The notes below the pieces were generated by a model. That model was not told the DNA's origin and did no database searches. It saw nothing but the letters and a program-made list of their open reading frames with translations. This document shows positions 53,927 through 62,280 of a DNA stretch of 64,000 nucleotides, in pieces. The stretch spans positions 1 to 64,000 of the forward strand of contig CAMVLM010000002.1 in NCBI GenBank assembly GCA_947168335.1, read 5' to 3'. The number at the start of each line of letters is the position of its first letter. Within the stretch, counting starts at the first letter, position 1. The translations under genes were made by a program, and so were the position numbers. This DNA is from an uncultured Butyrivibrio sp. Lineage in GTDB: Bacteria; Bacillota; Clostridia; Lachnospirales; Lachnospiraceae.

Positions 53927-56596
53927 TCATTCCTCATGATACATAAATGCCATTCCGAAAGCTCCGGGCCCATGGATTGCTGCCATGGCAGCCGACTCCT
54001 TGTTCACAGTCACTTCCTTAAACATAACCTCATTCTCGATCCATCTGAGTATATCGTCAATATCATCAGAAGGGAAACCTGTATGTACCATCATAACCTT
54101 CCGCTGATCAATGCTCTTTACATTGGCCAGGGCCGTCTTGATATAATTTCGTTTCGCACGTTCGTTATAACCGATCAGAATCTTAAAGAGCATTCCCCTT
54201 CCTTCTCTGAAAATAATCGCAGGTCGCATCATGAATATCCTGTTCATGCTCTGAAGACGTCTGCTTGCTCTTCCCTTCCTTATCAGATACTCAATGTCAT
54301 TAACAAAGAAACTGGTATGAATATTCTTCTTTATTCTATTTAAGCTGTCTATGCACTCGTTTACATCTGCTCCTGATTCAAGCAGACTGTACGCCTCCAT
54401 AACAAGCAGTCCCATTCCGCAGGACAGACTCTCGGAATCAACAATGCGTACATTATCAAATGCCTTGGCTGCCTCCATGGCCGCTTCATAACTTCCCGAC
54501 GCTTTTGATGACATGGTAATGTGGATAATATTGTCGGCCTCTTCAAGGTGATCAGCGAAAAATGCCTCATAATCATCAATCGTGGGAATTACAGGCTCTA
54601 AATCATATCCTCCGTCAACAGCCATATATTTAAGCACTCCTTCAGTATCTACTTCTACATCATCCACAAAAGATCCATTCCTGTTTTTAATATAGAAGTG
54701 AATGATCGGAATTCTCATTTTTTCAAGCACTTCTTTGGGAAGGTCACAGGCACTTTCAGAAGTGATAAGTATAGGAAGCTTATCTCTTTTTCTGAAGCTC
54801 TCCTGTGCAAACTTATTATTTGCACCAATAGTCTTATAGATAAGTTCAGATGGCAGAAGTCTTAAAAGTGTGTTCTCAAGAACTTCTCCGCTCACAGGTT
54901 TCTGGATATATCCGTCAAAACCTGCCATACGATATCTGGTTCTTTCATCTGCAGAGGAATTGGCGGTTACTATAACAATTGGAGTTTCTCTGCAAAGTCC
55001 GCCGATCTGGCTTCTTATCTGTCTTATGCACTCAATACCATCCATATCTTCCATTTCCTGATCCAGGAAAATACAGTCATAGTGAGTATTTGCACATCTC
55101 TCCAGGCACTGCCTCGGTCCGGATTCCTCATCAATTATCATCTTGGTCTGACGCAACAGTCTGGCGGTTGCTTTTCTGTTCATGGGATTATCGTCAACAA
55201 TAAGCACACGCGCTCCCGGCGCTTCAAAACTCTGCTGATAAACATCACCCGCACCGGCGCTTCTCAGTTTATTTACATCAACTATACCGATGGAATCTTC
55301 TTTTCTTATTCCCTGAGGAATGGTAACGCTGAAGGTTGAGCCCTTGGTATAAATACTGTTGACTCTTATCTCTCCATTCATCTGCTCAGTCAGCTGTTTT
55401 GCGATGGGAAGTCCAAGACCTGTTCCGATCTCATTCTTAACTTCCGCGCCACTGACTCTTGCGAATTCATCAAAAATATGCGGAAGCATCTCTCTCTTGA
55501 TACCGATACCCGTGTCTTTTACTGAGAAGATAAGATCAACGTTCTTCTCATCATGTCTCTTGCACTGGGCGGTAAAAGTAATACTACCCTCTTCCGTATA
55601 TTTGACCGCATTACCCAGAATATTTATAAGGATCTGTTCTATTCTTATATCATCGCCCCAAAGCTTTGAAGGAATATCAGGAGCAATGTTTACCACCAGC
55701 TTAAGTCCCTTTTCATAGGCAAGCTCCCAGATAAGATTGAGAGTATCCGCCATAAGTGTCACTGTACTGTATTCAACAGGCTGAATTTCCATTCTGCCTG
55801 ACTCAATTTTTGACAGATCCAGAAGGTCATTGATAAGAGTGAGCAGAATTCTGCTTGCACCTCTTATATTTCTGGAACATTCAAGAGTTTCCTCCTCTTT
55901 GGAAGCTCTTAATATAAGTTCATTAAAGCCTACGATTGAATCAAGCGGAGTTCTTATCTCGTGACTGACATTGGAAAAGAAATCGTTCTTCGTATTACTG
56001 AGTTCCTCGATTTCCATCTTCTGCTTTTCAATAAGTCTGTTCTCCGAGGAATAGATTCTGTTCTCCAAAAGTATCATTGCGGTTATAAGAAGGCTCACAA
56101 GAATCACGCTGGTATAAGAATCGAAATAAGCAGCTGCGTTGGTATGAACAGCGACAAGTTCAGGCCGCTGGTACGCAATGTAATATGCTATTGCAGAAGT
56201 AATGGTACCCATGACAAGAAGTACATATTTTCTTCTTCCTTCCACAGTAAGACCAATATAAGCAAAACCAAAAACAAACCATACAGGCGATCCGCCAAAT
56301 ATACTGCCTCCGAATATGAACGTAAAGGGAAGAAGAATTATTACCATAACTGCAGCAATAAGCGTAGCACCCATCTGCACCTTACGGTTCTTTTTGGTCA
56401 TCATTACAATGATAAGAAAGATGATAAAACAGGCTGCTATTATAATGGTATTTCTTATGTCATCCTGAACGACTATACCGATAAAAATAAGCAGGAACAG
56501 TGCCGTAAGACCAACTATGGGAATTACTGTGAAAGCTCTCTCCTGAAGTGTTTTATTGTGGTCATCCGCTCCTTTGAAAAATTTTTCAAGATTCAT
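53927..56596 (-). CDS. Hybrid histidine kinase fused to a receiver and a C-terminal DegV domain
   Basis: 889 residues. Six membrane segments lie within 23-178. HisKA has His212 (NVSHEIRTPLDSIVGF), and the ATPase (about 255-428) has NILGNAVKYTEEGS, DTGIGI and GTGLGLPIAK. The receiver (463-582) has Asp512 in FLDQEMEDMDG. From about 607 to the end is a complete DegV-family domain: ITSESACDLPKEVLEKMRIP, IHITMSSKASGSYEAAM, RIVDSESLSCGMGLLVMEAY, DIEYLIRKGRASRRLQ and the terminal IHGPGAFGMAFMYHEE. DegV (FakB-type) proteins bind a fatty acid in a buried pocket. It overlaps the upstream kinase by four bases (ATGA). It may sense, or respond by binding, a lipid. Confidence 0.9.
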   Translation of the reverse strand: MNLEKFFKGADDHNKTLQERAFTVIPIVGLTALFLLIFIGIVVQDDIRNTIIIAACFIIFLIIVMMTKKNRKVQMGATLIAAVMVIILLPFTFIFGGSIFGGSPVWFVFGFAYIGLTVEGRRKYVLLVMGTITSAIAYYIAYQRPELVAVHTNAAAYFDSYTSVILVSLLITAMILLENRIYSSENRLIEKQKMEIEELSNTKNDFFSNVSHEIRTPLDSIVGFNELILRASKEEETLECSRNIRGASRILLTLINDLLDLSKIESGRMEIQPVEYSTVTLMADTLNLIWELAYEKGLKLVVNIAPDIPSKLWGDDIRIEQILINILGNAVKYTEEGSITFTAQCKRHDEKNVDLIFSVKDTGIGIKREMLPHIFDEFARVSGAEVKNEIGTGLGLPIAKQLTEQMNGEIRVNSIYTKGSTFSVTIPQGIRKEDSIGIVDVNKLRSAGAGDVYQQSFEAPGARVLIVDDNPMNRKATARLLRQTKMIIDEESGPRQCLERCANTHYDCIFLDQEMEDMDGIECIRQIRSQIGGLCRETPIVIVTANSSADERTRYRMAGFDGYIQKPVSGEVLENTLLRLLPSELIYKTIGANNKFAQESFRKRDKLPILITSESACDLPKEVLEKMRIPIIHFYIKNRNGSFVDDVEVDTEGVLKYMAVDGGYDLEPVIPTIDDYEAFFADHLEEADNIIHITMSSKASGSYEAAMEAAKAFDNVRIVDSESLSCGMGLLVMEAYSLLESGADVNECIDSLNRIKKNIHTSFFVNDIEYLIRKGRASRRLQSMNRIFMMRPAIIFREGRGMLFKILIGYNERAKRNYIKTALANVKSIDQRKVMMVHTGFPSDDIDDILRWIENEVMFKEVTVNKESAAMAAIHGPGAFGMAFMYHEE

Positions 56597-59064
56597 GAAA
56601 CATTCCCTCCATAAGCCCTTGTTATATCAGTAGCAAGGGTTTCAAGTTCGTTTTTGAGAGAATCGTGATTTGCGACTATGTAAGCCTCCCAGTTTTCGCG
56701 GGCTGCTTTCTCTATTTCTTTTGCATCATTTGAAAGCCCCTCCGCACCGATAAGTCTTGCGGCGAGCTTTAATCCATTGATCTTTACGCTGTAATTCTTC
56801 CAGTCCTTGTTATCGTAGTATTCCTGAAGCTCATCGAATATTTCATCCGTTTCAGTTGCAAACTCAAGAAGTACTTCTCTGTAAAATGCCTCATTATTTC
56901 TGCAGACCTTCATGCCCTTTTCAACATTGATAGAGGAAATAGAAGGCACGCTTCCGTTAAATTCAGTCTCCTCAACTTCTTCTTCATCTTCAATTTCCAC
57001 ATACTGCCACATGGTAGACGGCAGAAGTTTTTTAAGAACCCTCTCAAGTTCAGAAGTCTCAATGGGCTTGGGAATAAACTCATCAAATCCTTCTTCCATA
57101 AACATCTCTCTCACACCACTGACCGCATTGGCTGAGAAGGCGATAATACTGCTGTTGTCATTTGCTCCCTGATTTTTCCTGATAAGTTTCATGGCCTCAA
57201 CGCCATCCATTCCGGGCATCATATGGTCCATAAATACAACGTCATATTTCTTGGATTCACACTCATGAACGGCTTCCATACCGCTTCTTACAAGAGTAAC
57301 CTCTATGTCATAGCCTGACAGTATGCCCTTGGCCACCATCAGATTCATATCTTCATCATCTACAACAAGAGCCTTGACTCCGCTAAATGACAGTTTTTTG
57401 CTGCTGCCTGAAGGATCAAACTCCCAGAGAGTCATCTTTCTGCTGATTGCGCTTGCCATTGAATGACTGTAGACAGGTTTTCTGACGAACAGAAGATTAC
57501 TGTTCCTCGGAGCTTTGAATTCCGGTGACACAGCAACTACTATATACATATCCTGCTTCAGACTTTCAAAATACTGCCTGTCCTCGTTATATTCCTCTTC
57601 TGCTATGAACAGATGAGTGACATTCACCTGCGCGAGCAGTTTTTTCAGTCCTTCAATGTCAGAAACCCTCTGCATGGTCATTCCAAGCCCCTTAAGCAGA
57701 TTGGCAAACATTGTATTGTAATATTCTCTGACAGCAAGGGAAGCGAACTTATTATTCTTGATGTATATAACACCGGTGATAGCCTCTTTATTCGGAACAT
57801 CCACGCTGGGCTTGGGATCTGAAACCTTCTGTGGAATACTTACAACCACCTTGGTTCCCTTTTTCTTTTCACTCTCAATCCTGACAAAGCCGCCCATTTT
57901 GCTTACAAAGCCGTAAACTATGGAAAGACCAAGTCCTATACCTTCTGCTCTTCTGTTTCTTCCGGAATCAAGCTGATACGCAGCGTTTGAAACCTTTACA
58001 AGCTCCGACTGCGTCATTCCTATTCCGGTGTCAGTAACTTCTATGCAAAGGTTAACCCCGTACTCCTTGGGTCTTGTGAAAACCTTGAGATTCACACAAC
58101 CGTTTTCATCCGTGAATTTAACTGCATTTACAAGAACGTGTTTTATGATTCTCTTTATTCTTGCAGCATCACCGATCATTCTTGATGGGATATTGACATC
58201 CATATCCACAATGATCTCTGGCTGCTTGGTTTTTCCGTATCCGCGCTGGTCGGTAACAATATCATTTATGATAGAAGAAATATGATAATCATCTTCAGAA
58301 AGAATAAGACTGTCGGTATCAATCTCCGTGAAATCAAGAATATCCTCAATTCTTCCAAAAAGTCTTCGGCCTGCATTCTGAATTGAATTGATGTCAGCTA
58401 TCTTCTTTTCACTTTTCTCATCCTTAAGAAGGATTTCGGAAAGACCAATAACAACATTGATGGGAGTTCTTAATTCATGTGATACATTAGCCATGAAGTC
58501 TTCAGATTTTTCCTTCATGGAATTGAGTTCTTCCTCCAGATAATCGGATGTGCCTCTGGATACCTTAAGCAGTTCACAGACATATCCGGCCATCTGGGAA
58601 GCCAGAAGTACAGATACCACACTCAGGAGTACCTCCTGAATTCTGATGTTCCCAAGATCCTCTAATTTAAACACTATGAGTATGGAATGATAAAGAATGA
58701 TCATACAATAAGCGCCAAGAAATATCCTTAAGGCCTCCTTTTCCTCAGTAAGTGAAAAAAGGAGCATAGCAAGAACTATGATCAGCGCCACATTGCTTAT
58801 TGTTGAAAAATGAATACCATAATAGAACGTTGCCAGAGAAATAAAACCGGCATAGATATAAATCCTGAATTTATAGACAAACTGTTGGGATGCATAAAGA
58901 TTAAAAGAAATGATTGCACCAAGAAACAGCACGGGAATAACCCACAGCTCCCATTCCAATGTAATGGAAGCCAGTGCGATCCCTATTGAATACAACGAAT
59001 AACAGATCAGAATGACTATCTGTACACTTCTACGGGTTTCCTCATCCTTCTGTTTCCTGTTCAT
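56593..59064 (-). CDS. Hybrid histidine kinase with receiver and degenerate HPt-like domain
   Basis: 823 residues. Six membrane segments (about 14-165) lead to HisKA with His196 in ANVSHELRTPINVVIG. The ATPase domain has HVLVNAVKFTDENG, DTGIGM and GIGLGLSIV. A divergent receiver-like segment (about 428-545) precedes a true receiver with Asp613 in FMDHMMPGMDG. The C-terminal helical domain (715-815) resembles HPt but reads KINGLKLAARLIGA, so Asn763 replaces the phospho-His. It starts nine bases after the small membrane protein gene and overlaps the next kinase by four bases. The signal is unknown. Confidence 0.9.
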   Translation of the reverse strand: MNRKQKDEETRRSVQIVILICYSLYSIGIALASITLEWELWVIPVLFLGAIISFNLYASQQFVYKFRIYIYAGFISLATFYYGIHFSTISNVALIIVLAMLLFSLTEEKEALRIFLGAYCMIILYHSILIVFKLEDLGNIRIQEVLLSVVSVLLASQMAGYVCELLKVSRGTSDYLEEELNSMKEKSEDFMANVSHELRTPINVVIGLSEILLKDEKSEKKIADINSIQNAGRRLFGRIEDILDFTEIDTDSLILSEDDYHISSIINDIVTDQRGYGKTKQPEIIVDMDVNIPSRMIGDAARIKRIIKHVLVNAVKFTDENGCVNLKVFTRPKEYGVNLCIEVTDTGIGMTQSELVKVSNAAYQLDSGRNRRAEGIGLGLSIVYGFVSKMGGFVRIESEKKKGTKVVVSIPQKVSDPKPSVDVPNKEAITGVIYIKNNKFASLAVREYYNTMFANLLKGLGMTMQRVSDIEGLKKLLAQVNVTHLFIAEEEYNEDRQYFESLKQDMYIVVAVSPEFKAPRNSNLLFVRKPVYSHSMASAISRKMTLWEFDPSGSSKKLSFSGVKALVVDDEDMNLMVAKGILSGYDIEVTLVRSGMEAVHECESKKYDVVFMDHMMPGMDGVEAMKLIRKNQGANDNSSIIAFSANAVSGVREMFMEEGFDEFIPKPIETSELERVLKKLLPSTMWQYVEIEDEEEVEETEFNGSVPSISSINVEKGMKVCRNNEAFYREVLLEFATETDEIFDELQEYYDNKDWKNYSVKINGLKLAARLIGAEGLSNDAKEIEKAARENWEAYIVANHDSLKNELETLATDITRAYGGNVS

Positions 59065-59073
59065 ATCTGCACC

Positions 59074-59436
59074 TCACATAAATGCAAGAAATATTAATAC
59101 TCCCATGCATATCAGTGACAGAACATTGAGAACTATTCCCACATTTGGGAAGAAAGTAAATATATCCCTCTCTGTTCTGGATATAATTCCAAGAATAAGC
59201 CCTGCTACTGAATACACAATACAGAACAGAACTGCCGCAGCATATTTAACCTCGGCCTGACCCCCGTTTTCAAATGAAAGATAAATGGAATAGGCTATCG
59301 TACATACCGACAACAACCCCAGTGCAGCTGAAAGTACCCCCTTTTCCGGATGCTTCTTATCCGTAAAAACATATCTCTCTCTTCTGCGCCTGGGTAGCCT
59401 GATCCTGAACTTTTTTTCTTTTCTCTGCTCCTCCAT
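59074..59436 (-). CDS. Small membrane protein, DUF6142-like
   Basis: 120 residues. A strongly basic N-terminus (RKEKKFRIRLPRRRRERY) precedes three hydrophobic helices (about 36-55, 62-85 and 96-119), ending at the C-terminus in MGVLIFLAFM. The motif KKHPEKGVLSAALGLLS and the three-helix layout match what I remember as DUF6142, a family seen beside pyrE in Lachnospiraceae. The function is unknown. It sits nine bases from both pyrE and the first kinase, so it is translated from the same transcript and may be a membrane partner of the kinases. Confidence 0.75.
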   Translation of the reverse strand: MEEQRKEKKFRIRLPRRRRERYVFTDKKHPEKGVLSAALGLLSVCTIAYSIYLSFENGGQAEVKYAAAVLFCIVYSVAGLILGIISRTERDIFTFFPNVGIVLNVLSLICMGVLIFLAFM

Positions 59437-59445
59437 AAATACTTA

Positions 59446-60138
59446 TCAGCCTATAGATATTCCGGCTGCTCCATACTCCTTGTAATACTCGTCAATTGAC
59501 TTTTTGATTTCCTTATTAAGGATAACCTCACCGTCAATTGCTCTGTTATAAAGGTAGCTTACTACTTCCTGCATTGTTACGATTGACTGTGCTTCGAAGC
59601 CGTAGCGCTCCTTTATCTCATCCAACGCACTCTGATCTGAGTCCTGTCCCTTCTCCTGTCTGTTCAGAGAAACCATGAGGCCTACAATATCACAATCAGC
59701 CTGCTCTCTGATGATCGGTACAGTCTCCTCGATTGATTTGCCGGATGTTGTAACATCCTCGATTATCATAACTCTGTCACCATCGCGAAGCTTTGAACCA
59801 AGGAGAATTCCTTTATCACCATGGTCCTTGATTTCCTTGCGGTTTGAACAGTATCTGATTTCTCTTCCGTAAAGCTCACTGATTGCAACTGAAGTTACAA
59901 CTGAAAGCGGAATTCCTTTATATGCAGGTCCAAATAAAACATCAAATTCGAGTCCAAAAGTGTCATGAATTGCTCTTGCATAATATTCCCCAAGCTTTTT
60001 AAGCTGAGATCCGGTTACGTAAGCTCCTGCATTCATAAAAAACGGAGACTTTCTTCCGCTCTTAAGGGTAAATTCCCCGAACTTCAGAACATTACTGTCG
60101 ATCATAAACTCAATGAACTCTTCTTTGTATCTTTCCAT
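59446..60138 (-). CDS. pyrE: Orotate phosphoribosyltransferase
   Basis: 230 residues. The PRPP-binding motif is VMIIEDVTTSGKSIEET. LKSGRKSPFFMNAGAY binds orotate near the N-terminus, and FGPAYKGIPLSVVTSVAI and YCSNRKEIKDHGDKG are family motifs. It makes orotidine 5'-phosphate in UMP synthesis, the step before PyrF, which is encoded divergently. It is the first gene of an operon that continues into a small membrane protein and three signalling genes, with no terminator seen in the short gaps. AGGAG lies upstream at 60154-60150. Confidence 0.96.
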   Translation of the reverse strand: MERYKEEFIEFMIDSNVLKFGEFTLKSGRKSPFFMNAGAYVTGSQLKKLGEYYARAIHDTFGLEFDVLFGPAYKGIPLSVVTSVAISELYGREIRYCSNRKEIKDHGDKGILLGSKLRDGDRVMIIEDVTTSGKSIEETVPIIREQADCDIVGLMVSLNRQEKGQDSDQSALDEIKERYGFEAQSIVTMQEVVSYLYNRAIDGEVILNKEIKKSIDEYYKEYGAAGISIG

Positions 60139-60233
60139 TTTTCCCTAATACTCCTCTTATATATTTTCTATTTAATACAGACGTCTGCTCTGCATACACT
60201 TTTCTTAAAAATGCGCATAGCACTTGACCATAT

Positions 60234-60251
60234 ATGTGAATTGTATCACAT
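60234..60251. promoter_or_regulatory. CRP/FNR-type palindrome in the pyrE-pyrF divergent region
   Basis: ATGTGA-ATTGTA-TCACAT, perfect 6-bp arms with the N6 spacing of CRP-family sites. A further TGTGA half-site is at 60260-60264. It lies about 95 bases upstream of pyrE and 110 bases before the pyrF -10. The rest of this 248-base gap is AT-rich, with a palindrome CAGACGTCTG near 60179-60188. Confidence 0.5.
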
Positions 60252-60321
60252 GGCATATGTGTGAACAATTAAGTAAAAGTAAAAATTTAGAAAACATAAT
60301 ATGCCATCTGCTATTCCAGTG

Positions 60322-60350
60322 TTAACTTATCCAAAAAAATAATGTATACT
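60322..60350 (+). promoter_or_regulatory. Promoter of pyrF
   Basis: TTAACT (60322-60327), 17 bases, then TATACT (60345-60350), giving a leader of about 30 bases. Confidence 0.65.
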
Positions 60351-60386
60351 ATCAAAAGCAATTTCAAACCACTTAAAGGAGAGCAT

Positions 60387-61307
60387 ATGATCAGAAAACT
60401 TATTGATGGAATTAAGAGAACAGAAGCACCTATTGTTGTCGGTCTTGACCCCAAGGTGGATTTTATCCCCAAAAGGATTCTGGACAAAGCAATCTCACAG
60501 CACGGCGAATCAGCAGAAGCTGTTGCGGAGGCTTTTTGGCAGTTCAACAAAGAGATCGTAGATCACATACATGACCTTGTACCTGCAGTTAAACCTCAGA
60601 TAGCAATGTACGAACAGTATGGCATCCCCGGTCTTATCGCATATAAAAAGACAGTTGACTATTGCCACGAAAAAGGCCTTCTTGTAATTGCTGATGTAAA
60701 AAGAGGCGACATTGGTTCAACTTCCGAATCCTATGCTCTCTCTCATCTTGGTGGAACAAAAGTAGGAAGCAGCATTGTCAAAGGATTCGATGCAGATTTT
60801 GCAACAGTTAATCCTTACCTCGGATCAGATGGTGTTAAACCTTTCATCAACGTCTGCAACGAATTTGACAAGGGTATATTCGTCCTTGTAAAAACATCTA
60901 ATCCCAGCAGCGGTGAACTTCAGGACAAGATTGCAGACGGCAAGCCCCTCTACGAAACTGTGGGTGCTCTGGTTGAGGAATGGGGTGCTCAGTCAATGGA
61001 CGGCGATTACAGTAACGTCGGCGCTGTTGTAGGAGCCACATACCCTGAGATAGGCAGGATTCTTCGTGATGTTATGCCCCACGCATTCATCCTTGTTCCG
61101 GGTTACGGCGCTCAGGGCGGTAAAGGTTCTGACCTTGTTCACTTCTTTGACAAGGATGGCCTCGGTGCTATCGTTAATTCCTCAAGAGGAATCATAGCAG
61201 CATGGAAAAATGAGAAGTACGGCGATCCTGCAAAAGAGCTTCTCGGCGAAGCTGCAAGAGCAGCAGTTATCGACATGAAGGAAGACATCGCAGGCGCTCT
61301 TAAATAA
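60387..61307 (+). CDS. pyrF: Orotidine 5'-phosphate decarboxylase (PyrF, type 2)
   Basis: 306 residues from the ATG at 60387, with AAAGGAG five bases upstream; an earlier in-frame ATG has no site. The longer subgroup (about 300 residues versus 240) is evident. The catalytic segment is VIADVKRGDIGSTSESYA with the Asp-Lys-Asp array. PIVVGLDPKVDFIP begins the barrel, and ILVPGYGAQGGKGSDL binds phosphate. It decarboxylates OMP to UMP. It is monocistronic, divergent from pyrE. Confidence 0.96.
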   Translation: MIRKLIDGIKRTEAPIVVGLDPKVDFIPKRILDKAISQHGESAEAVAEAFWQFNKEIVDHIHDLVPAVKPQIAMYEQYGIPGLIAYKKTVDYCHEKGLLVIADVKRGDIGSTSESYALSHLGGTKVGSSIVKGFDADFATVNPYLGSDGVKPFINVCNEFDKGIFVLVKTSNPSSGELQDKIADGKPLYETVGALVEEWGAQSMDGDYSNVGAVVGATYPEIGRILRDVMPHAFILVPGYGAQGGKGSDLVHFFDKDGLGAIVNSSRGIIAAWKNEKYGDPAKELLGEAARAAVIDMKEDIAGALK

Positions 61308-61316
61308 TCAGATGTA

Positions 61317-61362
61317 AAAAGTCCCGTATCTGCCTTTTACAAGGGGATACGGGGCTTTTCTT
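61317..61362 (+). terminator. Terminator of pyrF
   Basis: AAAAGTCCCGTATC and GATACGGGGCTTTT pair with one G-T, followed by CTTTTAAT. Confidence 0.85.
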
Positions 61363-61382
61363 TTAATCAGGATTACTGTTAT

Positions 61383-62159
61383 TTAATCAGCATATGGGCC
61401 ATAGAAGAACTCATCAATTGCATGAATAAGTTTTGCCTTTGGCATGGTCTTTAAGAGATATTTTTCAGGCTTAAGTGCAGCTACCGAAACCACACTTTCC
61501 TTATCGCTCTTTGAAGTAAGGAACATTACGGGAATCTCTTTTATCTCATCTTTTGTTCTGATACTCTTCAAAACCTGAGGACCATCCATATTTGGCATCA
61601 TGTAGTCAAGGAGCACCAGATCAACTGCATTTGACTGTAAGAAGCTAAGGGCCATTGCACCGGAACTTGCCATGTAAACTCTGTATTTAACAGAAAGCCA
61701 TGTCTTAATCATTCTCAACATGGTTCCGTCATCATCCACGACAAGAATCTTCTTTTTCAGATCCTCGCTCTCATTGTTCTTAACAACTGTCTCAAGATCA
61801 TCTGACAGCATCTTAACATCAAGAGGTCTTAAATAGGTTTCAGTAACTTTAATCTTGGAAAGGAATTTGGAGGTGTATTCAAGCTCGCCCGAATTTCCCA
61901 CTTCATATAAGAAAAAGCGTTCCGTATCTATTGCATCATTCAGATATTTAAGCATTTCAACGCCGTTTTTCTCAGGATCAGCAGGATCAATATCCCCAAG
62001 GTAAAGAACATATAATTGTGGTCTGTTTTCAATTGCCAAAACAGCTTCCTTGGAAAACTCACACTGAACAACTTCATAGCGTTCCTTCTCAAGTCCCTTG
62101 GCAATTGCATTGACCATAAAACTTTTTTGAGCTCCAATAAGCAGTACTCTCTTCTCCAT
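61383..62159 (-). CDS. Response regulator with N-terminal pseudo-receiver and C-terminal receiver
   Basis: 258 residues from the ATG at 62159, six bases after AAGGAAG. Residues 4-125 have a receiver-like fold (RVLLIGAQKSFMVNAIAKGL, VLYLGDIDPAD) without the paired acidic residues and standard Asp-Lys set. Residues 137-255 are a canonical receiver: VVDDDGT, Asp185 in LLDYMMPNMDG, Thr-Ser in MFLTSKSD and Lys in YLLKTMP. There is no DNA-binding or enzymatic output domain. It has its own promoter and lies directly downstream of a hybrid kinase, which may feed it through its HPt domain. Confidence 0.85.
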   Translation of the reverse strand: MEKRVLLIGAQKSFMVNAIAKGLEKERYEVVQCEFSKEAVLAIENRPQLYVLYLGDIDPADPEKNGVEMLKYLNDAIDTERFFLYEVGNSGELEYTSKFLSKIKVTETYLRPLDVKMLSDDLETVVKNNESEDLKKKILVVDDDGTMLRMIKTWLSVKYRVYMASSGAMALSFLQSNAVDLVLLDYMMPNMDGPQVLKSIRTKDEIKEIPVMFLTSKSDKESVVSVAALKPEKYLLKTMPKAKLIHAIDEFFYGPYAD

Positions 62160-62207
62160 AGCTACTTCCTTCCGCAAGCAAAATTTCTATTCACACACAG
62201 ATTACTA

Positions 62208-62236
62208 ATAATAAACTCACAAAAGTCAAAAGTCAA
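62208..62236 (-). promoter_or_regulatory. Promoter of the two-receiver response regulator gene
   Basis: On the minus strand TTGACT (62236-62231), 17 bases, then TATTAT (62213-62208). TTGACT is repeated once, seven bases downstream. Confidence 0.6.
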
Positions 62237-62280
62237 TCATAAATAATAATTTATCAAACATTATTTTTGCTATATGTGAT

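Noticed and set aside
60139-60386. PyrR-binding attenuator before pyrE or pyrF
   Set aside because: No anti-terminator/terminator pair or conserved PyrR loop was seen; both leaders are short.
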